Positions 1 through 7,951 of a stretch of DNA of 46,415 nt are shown piece after piece. Numbering within the stretch: the first letter of the stretch is position 1; every line of letters starts with the position of its first letter. The notes under the pieces are model-generated. The model saw only the letters and a list, made by a program, of their open reading frames with translations. It searched no databases and was not told the DNA's origin. Source of the stretch: Gemmatimonadota bacterium (GTDB lineage: Bacteria; Gemmatimonadota; Gemmatimonadetes; Longimicrobiales; Gaopeijiaceae); the NCBI GenBank assembly GCA_029262115.1, contig JAJCZZ010000054.1, forward strand, positions 1 through 46,415, read 5' to 3'. The position numbers were made by a program, and so were the translations under genes.

Positions 1-402
1 GGACTCGACCACGTCAACCGCGCCGACCATGTCGTTCGCGTCCGGCGCGAGGTCGTCCAGCGTCATCACGGGCTCGTCCGCCAGCTCCGATACGTCGAGT
101 ACATCGTCGTCGGCCGCCCAAACGTCGGAAGCGACGACCTCATCGGCGGTGGACTCGACCACGTCAACCGCGCCGACCATGTCGCTCGCGTCCGGCGCGA
201 GGTCGTCCAGCGTCATCACGGGCTCGTCCGCCAGCTCCGATACGTCGAGCACCTCGTCGTCGGCCGCCCAAACGTCGAAAGCGACGACCTCGTCGGCGGT
301 GGACTCGACCACGTCAACCGCGCCGACCATGTCGTTCGCGTCCGGCGCGAGGTCGTCCAGCGTCATCACGGGCTCGTCCGCCAGCTCCGATACGTCGAGC
401 GC
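1..402. repeat. 150-bp coding tandem repeat, about 2.7 copies
   Basis: Copies begin at 1, 151 and 301, each opening with ggactcgaccacgtcaaccg. They are nearly identical over 150 bp, and the third diverges after about 402. The repeat may continue beyond the left edge. Read on the minus strand it encodes a 50-residue acidic unit. The near identity suggests recent expansion or ongoing homogenisation. Confidence 0.9.
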
Positions 403-879
403 AACATCCTCGGCGGCGATGTCCGCGGCGTCCTCCACCCCATCGAACGATTCGCCCGCAGCCGGTGCGCCGGGCGCGCCGGAATCGATCGATCCTGAGC
501 CCCATTCGGACACGTCGAGCTCAGCTAGACGCGCCCGGGCCTCCTTCGCGCGGCTTTCCGCGCCCGTGGCGGTCAGGGCACTCGCCAGGGACATCAAGGC
601 GTCCACGTTTTCAGGGTCGAGATCGAGCGCACGCTGCGCCGCGAGTTCCGCTTCGGCGTTGAGTCCCGCCGAGAGGTACAGACGCGCCGCGACCACATGT
701 CCGGACGCGAAGTCGGGATGGCGGGCGAGACCGTCCGTGAGAAGCTCGAACGCCTGCTTGATGTCGCCCGATCGCCGGCACGCATCCGCCAGTGGCGCAA
801 ACACCCTACCCTCCGGATCCCGATCGGACCAATACAGCGCGCGGAGCGTCCGGATTTCTCCCGCTATGGCGTCGGTCAC
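1..879 (-). CDS. TPR protein with acidic 50-residue repeats, C-terminus cut by window edge
   Basis: The minus frame is open from 879 to the window edge (293 codons). The N-terminal ~125 residues form TPR-like helices (GEIRTLRALYW, then repeats around ELLTDGLARHPDFASGH and LAAQRALDLDPENVDALM). They are followed by an acidic, Asp/Glu/Val/Ala-rich region of ~50-residue repeats with the core LDVSELADEPVMTLDDLAPD. TPR proteins are scaffolds; the partner is unknown. The start chosen is GTG at 879, with a purine-rich GAAGAG about 9 bases upstream. An in-frame GTG at 969 lacks a Shine-Dalgarno. The 150-bp DNA repeat is a multiple of three, which supports this reading frame, and the Ser-rich plus-strand frame over the same DNA is its shadow. 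The design, TPR plus acidic repeats, resembles the TPR protein at 4816-6855. The function is not recognised. Confidence 0.75.
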   Translation of the reverse strand, partial: MTDAIAGEIRTLRALYWSDRDPEGRVFAPLADACRRSGDIKQAFELLTDGLARHPDFASGHVVAARLYLSAGLNAEAELAAQRALDLDPENVDALMSLASALTATGAESRAKEARARLAELDVSEWGSGSIDSGAPGAPAAGESFDGVEDAADIAAEDVALDVSELADEPVMTLDDLAPDANDMVGAVDVVESTADEVVAFDVWAADDEVLDVSELADEPVMTLDDLAPDASDMVGAVDVVESTADEVVASDVWAADDDVLDVSELADEPVMTLDDLAPDANDMVGAVDVVES

Positions 880-997
880 TTCTGGAAGCTCTTCACGGAT
901 CGGGTGAGGCCGGCTGCACGCGCCATGGTTCGCATCCCCGGTAAGTACCCACGTTGAGGGACGAATCACGGACGACGTAGTGGGTGTAGACTCGGCG

Positions 998-1027
998 AAG
1001 ATACGGAAGACCGCGAAAAAGTGTCAA
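998..1027 (-). promoter_or_regulatory. Predicted promoter of the edge TPR gene
   Basis: On the minus strand TTGACA (1027-1022) is followed after 18 bases by TATCTT (1003-998). The -35 matches the sigma70 consensus exactly. Predicted transcription starts near 990, giving a 5' leader of about 110 bases before the GTG at 879. Confidence 0.5.
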
Positions 1028-1114
1028 CGCGCGCAACGATCGACCGACAGCGGCGTACAACGTTTCGGACCGATATTACCGGCCCGAAACGCCGATTCCA
1101 CAAGGGGACGTGGA

Positions 1115-1143
1115 TTGAGAGGCCATCGGCGAGCCGTTACTAT
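1115..1143 (+). promoter_or_regulatory. Predicted promoter of the PpiC/SurA-type gene
   Basis: TTGAGA (1115-1120), a 17-base spacer and TACTAT (1138-1143) form a good sigma70-type promoter. Transcription would start near 1150, about 50 bases before the chosen ATG at 1202, so it excludes the longer frame that opens at 980. Confidence 0.55.
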
Positions 1144-1201
1144 ATCCGGTCTGTTTTCGCGGGTCCTATGTACGTTCCGAGGTCGCAGGAGACGCCGGTC
1201 T

Positions 1202-3034
1202 ATGATGCGTCAGATGCGGGAAGTCACGAAGCCGATCATGCTGCTCGCAGCGGGGGCTTTCGTCGCTCTCATGGTGTTCGAATGGGGCATGGATGCCTCG
1301 GGTCGGTCGTCCGGTGGGTTCGGGGAGATCGGTCGGGTCAACGGGGCCGGGGTCGCCTACGACGACTATATGGCGGCCTATCGGAACCTGTACGACCAGC
1401 GCCAGCGCGCCCAGGAGGAGCCAATCACGTCCCAGCAGAACCGGGACATCGAGGACGCCGCCTGGGAAGAGGTCGTCAATCAGATCCTGATTCGTCAGGA
1501 GCTCAAACGGCGCGGCATCTCCGTCAGTGACGACGAGATCCGCGCGGCCGCTCAGTACAATCCGCCTCAGGACCTCCGACCCCAATTCGTGGACTCCGAA
1601 GGTCGCTTCGACCCGGCCGCATACCAGGCCTACCTTGCCCAAGCGCCTCAGGACATGCTGCTCATGCTCGAGGCCTACTACCGCGACGTGATCCCCCGGG
1701 GAAAGCTGCTGCGCCAGGTGTCGTCGGGCATCTTCCTTTCCGATGCCGAGTTGTGGCGCCAGTACCGAGACCAGTACGAGCAGGTCGAGGTCCGGTACGT
1801 GCCGTTCAACCCGTCCACGCGCTTTGCCGATTCGCTCTTCACCGTCAGCGACGCCGACGCGCGCCGCTACTACGACGAGCATGAAGACGAGTTCGAGGTT
1901 CCAGCCCGGGCGCAGGTCAAGGTGGTGGTCCTGGGAAAGGCGCCGACTGTAGCGGATTCGACCGCCTCCCAGGAGTTGGCCGCCTCCGTTCTCGACGAAC
2001 TCCGCACCGATGGTGACTGGAACGCGGTGGCCGCCCGTGAATCTTCGGATCAATCGACTGCACAGTCGGGCGGTGACCTCGGCGTGTTTCCGAAGGGCCG
2101 CATGGTGCCCCCGTTCGACTCCACGGTGTTCGCGGCCCGACCGGGCACCGTGACGGGTCCGGTACGTTCCTCGTTCGGATGGCACGTCATCGAGGTACAG
2201 GAGCGGTGGGGTCAGGACAGCGCACGGGCGCGTCACGTCCTGATTCCGATTGCGCGTACCGACGACAGTGAGATCGGCCTCCTGACGATGGCGGACTCCT
2301 TGGAGGATCTGAGCGAGGAAGTGGGCCTCGAGGCCGCCGCCCGGACGCTGGGACTGACGGTGAACCGGCAGGAGATCTCCGCCACGTTCCCGTTCGTGAC
2401 CGGGGCCGGACAGATCGGTGAGGGAGCCGACTGGATCTTCGAGGAAGCGACCGCGGGCGATGTGAGCCCGGTGTTCGAGAACGGGCAGGCATTCTACGCC
2501 TTGGAGGTCGTTTCGTCCGAGCCCGAGGGGCTCCTTGCTTTCGAGGACGCGCGCCCTGCAATCGAGGCCACGCTCGTCTTCGACCGGAAGATGGCCCGTG
2601 GTGCCGAAGAAGCCGCGACCCTGCGCCAGGTGATCGGCGCGGGCGAGGCCCTTCCAAACGCGGCGGCCGAGGCGGGCCTCGAGGTGCGGCAGGCCGGTCC
2701 GTTCAGTCGGAACGACTTCGTGCCGGGTCTGGGGCGGCAGAACGCGGCCATCGGAGCGGCGTTCGGCTCGGCAGTCGGCTCCGTCAGCGACGTCGTGAAG
2801 ACGCCCGCGAACGTGTTCCTCATCGAGGTGTTGCGTCGCCAGCCGGCGGACTCGCTGGCGTGGCTCGACCAGCGGGATCAGCAGCGCCAGGCGATGGTGG
2901 CTTCGCTCCAGCAGCAGAGGCTACAGGAGTGGATCACCGCGCTGAGGGACGCGGCCAGGATTGTCGACCGGCGGGCGGAGGTCCTCCAGCCCGCCGATGA
3001 TGAGGATCAGCCGCAGTTGCCCATGATGTTCTGA
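1202..3034 (+). CDS. Membrane-anchored peptidyl-prolyl isomerase (PpiD/SurA type, PpiC domain)
   Basis: A 610-residue periplasmic folding factor for outer-membrane proteins. Residues ~11-30 form one membrane anchor, followed by a SurA/PpiD-like helical N domain (LTSQQNRDIEDAAWEEVVN-type region, LIRQELKRRGISVSDDEI). A parvulin domain lies at ~233-340, with the signature SGGDLGVFPKGRMVPPFD and the closing FGWHVIEV. A second, degenerate parvulin-like segment begins near ARARHVLIPI. The frame is open back to 980, but ATG 1202 has AGGAG (1187-1191) ten bases upstream and lies just behind a good promoter. The Pro/Asp-rich tail ends at a strong terminator. By architecture it is closer to PpiD (anchored) than to free SurA; exact naming is uncertain, while membership of the PpiC family is clear. 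Confidence 0.88.
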   Translation: MMRQMREVTKPIMLLAAGAFVALMVFEWGMDASGRSSGGFGEIGRVNGAGVAYDDYMAAYRNLYDQRQRAQEEPITSQQNRDIEDAAWEEVVNQILIRQELKRRGISVSDDEIRAAAQYNPPQDLRPQFVDSEGRFDPAAYQAYLAQAPQDMLLMLEAYYRDVIPRGKLLRQVSSGIFLSDAELWRQYRDQYEQVEVRYVPFNPSTRFADSLFTVSDADARRYYDEHEDEFEVPARAQVKVVVLGKAPTVADSTASQELAASVLDELRTDGDWNAVAARESSDQSTAQSGGDLGVFPKGRMVPPFDSTVFAARPGTVTGPVRSSFGWHVIEVQERWGQDSARARHVLIPIARTDDSEIGLLTMADSLEDLSEEVGLEAAARTLGLTVNRQEISATFPFVTGAGQIGEGADWIFEEATAGDVSPVFENGQAFYALEVVSSEPEGLLAFEDARPAIEATLVFDRKMARGAEEAATLRQVIGAGEALPNAAAEAGLEVRQAGPFSRNDFVPGLGRQNAAIGAAFGSAVGSVSDVVKTPANVFLIEVLRRQPADSLAWLDQRDQQRQAMVASLQQQRLQEWITALRDAARIVDRRAEVLQPADDEDQPQLPMMF

Positions 3035-3078
3035 GGGCCGGCCGGCTCAGCCGGCCACCTGCGGGATACCATGAATCG

Positions 3079-3113
3079 AGAGGGCCGGGACGCACATGAC
3101 GTCCCGGCCCTCT
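3079..3113. terminator. Bidirectional intrinsic terminator between the PPIase gene and tatA
   Basis: A perfect 14-bp stem (3079-3092 with 3100-3113) with a 7-base loop sits between convergent genes. On the plus strand it is followed by a pyrimidine stretch (TTCTCGTT). It probably ends transcription of the plus-strand PPIase gene and may also serve tatA from the other side. Confidence 0.7.
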
Positions 3114-3170
3114 TCTCGTTCGTTGTACCGAAACCACCGCCGGGGGTTTTCCCCGTGACGGTCCGCGCTC

Positions 3171-3440
3171 CTACTGCTGTTCGGCCGGCTGCTGTTCAGC
3201 CGGCGGCGGCGTCAACTTCCGTGGCTCCCCGCCCTCGGGCCCATGGGGCGGCGTGGTCCGATGCCGTGGCTCGTCCGGGACCTTGAGCTCGTGCTCGATC
3301 TCGCGAATGGATCCTTTGAATTCCCGAATGCCTTTGCCCAGCGACGATCCGATCTCCGGAAGCCGCTTCGCACCGAAGAGCAGTAGCACGACGACGAAGA
3401 TGAGGATCATCTCGCCCATGCCGAGTCCACCGATTCCCAT
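3171..3440 (-). CDS. tatA: Sec-independent translocase subunit TatA
   Basis: An 89-residue protein with the classic TatA/E layout: a short N-terminus (MGIGGLGMGEM), one hydrophobic helix (~10-23), the hinge FGAKRLPEIG, an amphipathic helix (SSLGKGIREFKGSI) and a polar tail rich in Pro and Gln. TatA oligomers form the transport path for folded twin-arginine substrates across the inner membrane. It is the last gene of the minus-strand run from ftcD, 58 bases after the DUF4321 gene. TatC is encoded separately at 16973-17785, and no TatB is seen. A Tat substrate (7952-9109) lies in this window. Confidence 0.93.
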   Translation of the reverse strand: MGIGGLGMGEMILIFVVVLLLFGAKRLPEIGSSLGKGIREFKGSIREIEHELKVPDEPRHRTTPPHGPEGGEPRKLTPPPAEQQPAEQQ

Positions 3441-3498
3441 ATCCTGTCTACCCCCTTACGCGTCCACTGAGGACGGCAATTCGAAGTTCACTACGACG

Positions 3499-3777
3499 TC
3501 AGATCCACGAGCGCGCCACGAGGGCCACCACGGCGACCCCGATGAGGGTCAGCACGTTGAGCGTCAAAGTGAGCGGCCCGAGGGAGAAAGCGACGGCCAC
3601 GAGGTCGACCGACAGCGGACCCAGTGACGCATTCACCGATGTGGTGAGAAAGTCACGGGGTGCCCCCCCTGGCAGGAAAAGCTCCGCCAACCTCGTGAAG
3701 AGCCCTCCGAGGAACAGACCGAGTATCAGCGTCCAAACGAGTCGGACCATTCCGCGGCGCCGCGTATCGACAAGCAT
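3499..3777 (-). CDS. DUF4321-like small membrane protein
   Basis: A 92-residue protein with two hydrophobic segments (VWTLILGLFLGGLFTRLAEL and the C-terminal VLTLIGVAVVALVARSWI). The patterned stretch between them (LGPLSVDLVAVAFSLGPLTLTLN) fits the DUF4321 family of short bacterial membrane proteins of unknown role. It starts 9 bases after the polyprenyl synthase stop and precedes tatA, so it is probably co-transcribed with envelope genes. The basic N-terminus MLVDTRRRGMVR could alternatively begin at the internal Met. Family assignment is by pattern recognition only. Confidence 0.6.
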   Translation of the reverse strand: MLVDTRRRGMVRLVWTLILGLFLGGLFTRLAELFLPGGAPRDFLTTSVNASLGPLSVDLVAVAFSLGPLTLTLNVLTLIGVAVVALVARSWI

Positions 3778-3786
3778 ACCCCTCCC

Positions 3787-4782
3787 TTAGCGTCGGCGGT
3801 CCACGGCGTAGGATACCGCGTCCCGTAAAGCGTCCGTAGACAGCCCATCCGGCAGTTCGGACAGCGCCGTCTCGGCCCTGTTGGCATAGTGCCTCGCCCG
3901 CTCGCGGGCGTACTCCAACCCCCCTCGCGATTCGACGATCTCGACGATCCTCTGGATCTCGTCGTCGCTCGGCTCGTCGTGCGTGAAGAAGGTACGGATC
4001 TCTCGATCCTCCTCGTCCGAAGCGCACCCGAGAGCCCACACGAGTGGCAGTGTGACTTTCCTCTCGCGAAGATCGTGCCCGCTTGGTTTTCCGGTCACGT
4101 CTTCGGTGCCTGTGTAGTCGAGCAGATCGTCCGCGATCTGAAACGCCATCCCCAGACTATGGCCGTAGTCCGCCAAAATTTCACGGTGCGCCTGGTCGCT
4201 GGCCAGGGCGCCCATCTCACACGCCGCGGACATCAACGAGGCCGTCTTCGCGGCAATGAGGCGGTAGTAGCCGTCTTCGGTGAAGTCGAGCGCGTCGTAC
4301 GACGTCAGCTGCCGCATTTCCCCGACGCTCATGTCGTTGGCCGCCTTGGCGAGCACTCTGAGCGCCTCGATATTCCCGATCCGGGCGAGTTCCGACACCC
4401 CTCGCGAGTACAGATAGTCGCCCATGATGATCGCGACCTGGTGCGTCCAAAGCGAGTTGACGGTCGGCAGTCCGCGCCGCAGCACGGAATGATCGACCGC
4501 GTCGTCGTGAACCAACGTGGCGAGGTGTACGAGCTCGACGACGGCGGCGAGCGTAAGCGCCGAATCGTCCGGCTCGGTCCCGACCTGGGCGGACAGCAGG
4601 AGGAGGGTCGGACGGAATAGCTTTCCCTTCAAGAAGAGGAGGTGCTCGTTGACCTCTTCGATCATCTCGAAGTCGGAGAGAACGATGCGACGCAACTCCT
4701 CCCCTACACGGTCCAGCTCCGTCCGGACCGGGGCCTGAATGGCGGAGAGCGCGGGCGCGACGTCTCGGGTCGCGGACGTCAT
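3787..4782 (-). CDS. Trans-polyprenyl diphosphate synthase
   Basis: A 331-residue all-helical isoprenoid chain elongase condensing isopentenyl diphosphate onto an allylic diphosphate, normally to make the long side chain of quinones. Both aspartate motifs are intact: DDAVD at ~93-97 (first Asp-rich motif) and DDLLD at ~218-222 (second), with the basic GKLFRP (~53-58, equivalent of GKxxRP) and KPSGHDLRERKVTLPL after the second motif. Length is normal for hepta-/octa-/nonaprenyl synthases. The absence of bulky residues directly before the first Asp motif suggests a long product, but chain length cannot be read reliably. It lies 33 bases downstream of the large TPR gene and 9 bases before DUF4321. 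Confidence 0.9.
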   Translation of the reverse strand: MTSATRDVAPALSAIQAPVRTELDRVGEELRRIVLSDFEMIEEVNEHLLFLKGKLFRPTLLLLSAQVGTEPDDSALTLAAVVELVHLATLVHDDAVDHSVLRRGLPTVNSLWTHQVAIIMGDYLYSRGVSELARIGNIEALRVLAKAANDMSVGEMRQLTSYDALDFTEDGYYRLIAAKTASLMSAACEMGALASDQAHREILADYGHSLGMAFQIADDLLDYTGTEDVTGKPSGHDLRERKVTLPLVWALGCASDEEDREIRTFFTHDEPSDDEIQRIVEIVESRGGLEYARERARHYANRAETALSELPDGLSTDALRDAVSYAVDRRR

Positions 4783-4815
4783 GCGGGCCTGTGCACGGTG
4801 GCGCAGGACAGTAGA

Positions 4816-6855
4816 TCAGCGCAGCGCACGAAGTCGCTCCGTCACATCGGCGAAGTTGATGTCGAGCGAAAAGACACGGTCGTAGAACTCGACCGCCTTC
4901 TCGGTCTGTGCCGTGTCCTCGTATGCCCGGGCCAGATGATAGTAGATGCCGACCAGATCGTCCTCCACGACCGTATCGACGCTCAGTGCCCGCTCGAGTG
5001 AGCGGATGGCCTGGTCCGCGTTCCCCATTTCCATGAAGGTCTGCCCCATCAGTTCGAACGTCGGGAGATGCGACGGAGAGGCCCGCAGAGCCTGCTGGTA
5101 CTCGGCAATGGCCTCGTCGAGCAGTCCCATCTCCTTGTACGCCGTCCCGAGGTCGTGATGCGCGCGCACGTCATCCGCATCCAGATTCTCCGAGACCTTG
5201 TCCTTGAACTGGGACAGCATCTTCGCAAAGTCGGCGTCCTCGTCGCCGCTCGGCTCCTCGTACGCGACCGTGAAGCGGGTCGTCTTCTCTTCGACATCGC
5301 CCAAAATCAGCGCACCGAGATCGACGTAGTCCTCCTGTGCGGCCACTTCCTGGACCGGGGCTGGTGGCGTCGCTCCGCCGGAACTGAGCGCCGCTTGCGC
5401 GACGCCGTTCGCCGGATCCACCTGGAGAACCTGTTGGTAGGCGGCCCGAGCGCGAGCGGCCTGTCCGGCGCGTTCCAGCACGCTGGCCAAACCGAGGTAC
5501 GCGTCCGCCTGCACGGCAGCATCGCCCGTCACGTAGGATATCTCTACCAGACGCTGTCGGAGCGAGAGGTCGTCGGGTGCTGCCGCAATCCCCGCCCTCA
5601 ACTCCTCGACGGTGGATCCGCGGTCGGACGCTACGTCTTCCACCAACTCCGCAAACGCGTCTGCCGCCTGCTCGCCACCGGAGTCCCCATCCGCCCCGTC
5701 GGTGCCGGAGCCGGCGGGCTCGAACGAGACCGGTAGCGGGCCGCCGTCGTCCATCACGTCCATATCGATGAGCGGAAGGTCGACCACCTCCTCGTCCCCG
5801 TCCTCGGAGTCGTCGCCCAGGTCCATCAGAGGGAGGTCGAACGCTTGATCCTCGGTTTCTTCGCTATCGAAGGTGGGGAGTTCGAAGCGATCGGATTCCG
5901 CGTCGGCGCCCTCCATCAGCGGGAGTTCGAAGGCTCCTTCTTCGTGGGCGCCCTCGACATCAAGTTCCCCGTCCTCGGCGAACGATATCAGGGGAAGGTC
6001 CACCTCGACCTCACCGGTCGACTCCTCAGAATCTCCTTCCGCCTCGTCGGTAAAGCCCGCGATCTCGAAGTCGGGGATGGCAACGGCGGACGATGCCTCA
6101 TCAGCAGCCCTCGGTGTGGTCTCTACCTCGGCTTCCGCGTCGTCCGGACCACCCAGGTCGATCTCGCCGAACTGCGCGTAGATATCGCCATCGCTGTCCA
6201 CGCCACTGCCGCCGAAGCTTCCGGCCGGGGCCGCAGCCACCGTCAGATCCGCTCCTGGATCGACTTCGCGGATGCGTGCCTCGATTTCAGCCGCCTGATC
6301 CGTGGCGCCCGTCACCATCAATCGCTGGTACCCGGCCACCATGTGTGCCACGCCTTCGTCCGAGCGCCCGTTGATGATGAGTTGCTCGCCCACGAATACG
6401 CGCATGTCCGGGTCGTCCGGAGCGGTCTCGGTGAACTCGACGAGCGCCTGGAGCGAGTCGTCCTGCTCACCGGCCTGAGCCGCTCGCTCCGCGTACGTGA
6501 GGTAGTTGGTGCGAGCATCCGAGAGGAAGCCCTGCTGCGCCCGGATCTGCCCCATCTTCAGATAGATTTGATACCGGCCAGGCACGTTGCGGATGACCTT
6601 CTTGCACACCGCGATGGCGTTGTTCGGGAGCTCGGCCTCCAGGTACAGATCGACCGCCTGCTCGTAGTGCTGCACCGCTTGATCGAGGTTCCCGACGCGC
6701 ACGTAGAGATCGCCGACGCGGTTGTACAGTCCGATGTCCGGCTGGTCGTCCTCCGCCAGTCGGTCGATGGCCTTCTTGTACTGGTCCAGCGCCTTGAGCC
6801 ACTCCTCCTTCTGCTCGTGGCGCCGAGCCTGTTCTTTGAGCTTCTCAATGCTCAT
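4816..6855 (-). CDS. Large TPR protein with acidic linker carrying repeated DLPL-type motifs
   Basis: A 679-residue, probably cytoplasmic scaffold (no signal peptide). TPR helices occupy about residues 1-200 (for example YNRVGDLYVRVGNLDQAVQHYEQA) and again ~440-679 (HHDLGTAYKEMGLLDEAIAEYQQAL, YYHLARAYEDTAQTEKAVEFY). Between them is a strongly acidic low-complexity linker with five spaced copies of a short hydrophobic motif, [VF][DE]LP[LT]: VDLPLI, FELPLM, FELPTF, FDLPLM, VDLPLI. The ATG at 6855 abuts the ftcD stop at 6856, so the two are co-translated. No enzymatic domain is visible. It resembles the edge protein (1-879) in combining TPRs with repetitive acidic sequence. Partner and role are unknown. 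Confidence 0.82.
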   Translation of the reverse strand: MSIEKLKEQARRHEQKEEWLKALDQYKKAIDRLAEDDQPDIGLYNRVGDLYVRVGNLDQAVQHYEQAVDLYLEAELPNNAIAVCKKVIRNVPGRYQIYLKMGQIRAQQGFLSDARTNYLTYAERAAQAGEQDDSLQALVEFTETAPDDPDMRVFVGEQLIINGRSDEGVAHMVAGYQRLMVTGATDQAAEIEARIREVDPGADLTVAAAPAGSFGGSGVDSDGDIYAQFGEIDLGGPDDAEAEVETTPRAADEASSAVAIPDFEIAGFTDEAEGDSEESTGEVEVDLPLISFAEDGELDVEGAHEEGAFELPLMEGADAESDRFELPTFDSEETEDQAFDLPLMDLGDDSEDGDEEVVDLPLIDMDVMDDGGPLPVSFEPAGSGTDGADGDSGGEQAADAFAELVEDVASDRGSTVEELRAGIAAAPDDLSLRQRLVEISYVTGDAAVQADAYLGLASVLERAGQAARARAAYQQVLQVDPANGVAQAALSSGGATPPAPVQEVAAQEDYVDLGALILGDVEEKTTRFTVAYEEPSGDEDADFAKMLSQFKDKVSENLDADDVRAHHDLGTAYKEMGLLDEAIAEYQQALRASPSHLPTFELMGQTFMEMGNADQAIRSLERALSVDTVVEDDLVGIYYHLARAYEDTAQTEKAVEFYDRVFSLDINFADVTERLRALR

Positions 6856-7890
6856 TCAGTCATCGTCCGATGTCGGTCCAGTGCGGGGCGCCACGACGAG
6901 ACGGCGCGCAGCGTCCAATACTTCGCCCGGCACCGAGTCGCCCGCACGCGTCAGGGCGAGCAGAAGTGCTTCCGCGTCCCGCTCTCGGCGGGTCGAGAGA
7001 TGTGTGGAGACACGGCTGGAAAGCAGGCGGCGGGGTCCAAGGTCGGAAAGGTTTAATCTGTCCCCCGCCGCCGGAAGCACAAGGGCGTCGGGCACCATGC
7101 CGATCACCTCCGTTCCCGTCACGCGGCCCCCGTAGCGTTCAACCCCGCGTTCGATCGCCCGGAAGACGTCCAGGGGATCGGTTCGCTGCGGGTCCTCCAG
7201 ATTCATGGAGATCTGCATTCGGTCCTGCTGCTCGAGGTGGAGCGCGAGCGTGCGCAGGCCCTTGAAGCCACCGCCCCGTTCTCTCAACCGAGCGGCGAGG
7301 ACGCGCGTGTCGGCCAAGGACAGCCCCGACACGTCGACGTTCCACGCGAGAAGGACCGGGCGCGCCCCCACACACGTCACGCCTGCGCTCGGATGGGGAC
7401 CCACGCGCCCCGCATCCTCGTCCGGTGGCCGATCGTCGGGGTAGCCGGCCCAGAGGGCTTCCACTCCCCCCCGCCTCAACTCGGCAAGACCCCGACCGGG
7501 CGGCCGTGACGTCCCGGCATAGTAGAAGACGGGGATCCCCTCGTCGGAGAGCGCCCGACCGACCCGTCGGGACGCTGCCACCGCGTCGTCCATGGTCAGG
7601 CCGGCCAAGGGCACGAAGGGCAGGACGTCGAGAGCGCCTACACGGGGGTGGATACCATGGTGCTCGCGAAGATCAATCTGGTCCCGCGCCCAGAGAGCCG
7701 CGGCCAGGGACGCGGCCTCGACCGCCTCGGGCGCTCCGATGTAGGTAAGAACGCACCGGTGGTGATCCGGATCCGCGGACCAGTCCAACAAGTCCACATC
7801 ATGCCGGCAAACCACGTCGACCAGGGCTTCGATCTTCTCGAGGTCTCTGCCTTCGGAGAAGTTCGGAACAGCTTCGAGGACGGGCAGCAT
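6856..7890 (-). CDS. ftcD: Glutamate formimidoyltransferase
   Basis: A 344-residue enzyme moving the formimino group of N-formimino-L-glutamate to tetrahydrofolate, the last step of one histidine-degradation route. The N-terminal subdomain opens with VLEAVPNFSEGRD and contains GIHPRVGALDVLPF, where His81 corresponds to the general-base histidine of the family. The C-terminal subdomain includes the VTCVGARPVLLAWNVD and MQISMNLEDP regions. Length matches the transferase half only; there is no cyclodeaminase domain. No other hut gene is in view. It is the first gene of the run that continues with the TPR protein, polyprenyl synthase, DUF4321 and tatA, with zero spacing to the TPR gene. Confidence 0.92.
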   Translation of the reverse strand: MLPVLEAVPNFSEGRDLEKIEALVDVVCRHDVDLLDWSADPDHHRCVLTYIGAPEAVEAASLAAALWARDQIDLREHHGIHPRVGALDVLPFVPLAGLTMDDAVAASRRVGRALSDEGIPVFYYAGTSRPPGRGLAELRRGGVEALWAGYPDDRPPDEDAGRVGPHPSAGVTCVGARPVLLAWNVDVSGLSLADTRVLAARLRERGGGFKGLRTLALHLEQQDRMQISMNLEDPQRTDPLDVFRAIERGVERYGGRVTGTEVIGMVPDALVLPAAGDRLNLSDLGPRRLLSSRVSTHLSTRRERDAEALLLALTRAGDSVPGEVLDAARRLVVAPRTGPTSDDD

Positions 7891-7951
7891 GGCGCTGAAG
7901 ATAGCAATGCCTGTCCGGTCAAGCGACGCGGGAGATCGCGGGTCGGTGCAA

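Larger units (their letters stand above)
880..1201. other. Divergent intergenic region
   Basis: This 322-base gap between the minus-strand TPR gene and the plus-strand PPIase gene holds the two outward-facing sigma70-like promoters listed separately. No convincing coding frame or stable RNA was seen; plus-strand frames starting at 980 and 1021 lack coding character. Confidence 0.6.

Noticed and set aside
29-907. Ser/Thr-rich 292-codon plus-strand frame
   Set aside because: It is antisense to the TPR/acidic-repeat gene, with composition typical of a GC-driven shadow; the minus strand gives recognisable TPR sequence.
3035-3056. GGCCGGC-rich dyad directly after the PPIase stop
   Set aside because: It is short and has no U-tract; the 14-bp stem at 3079-3113 is the convincing terminator.
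5845-7056. 403-codon plus-strand frame
   Set aside because: Antisense to the TPR protein and the ftcD end; no domain recognisable.
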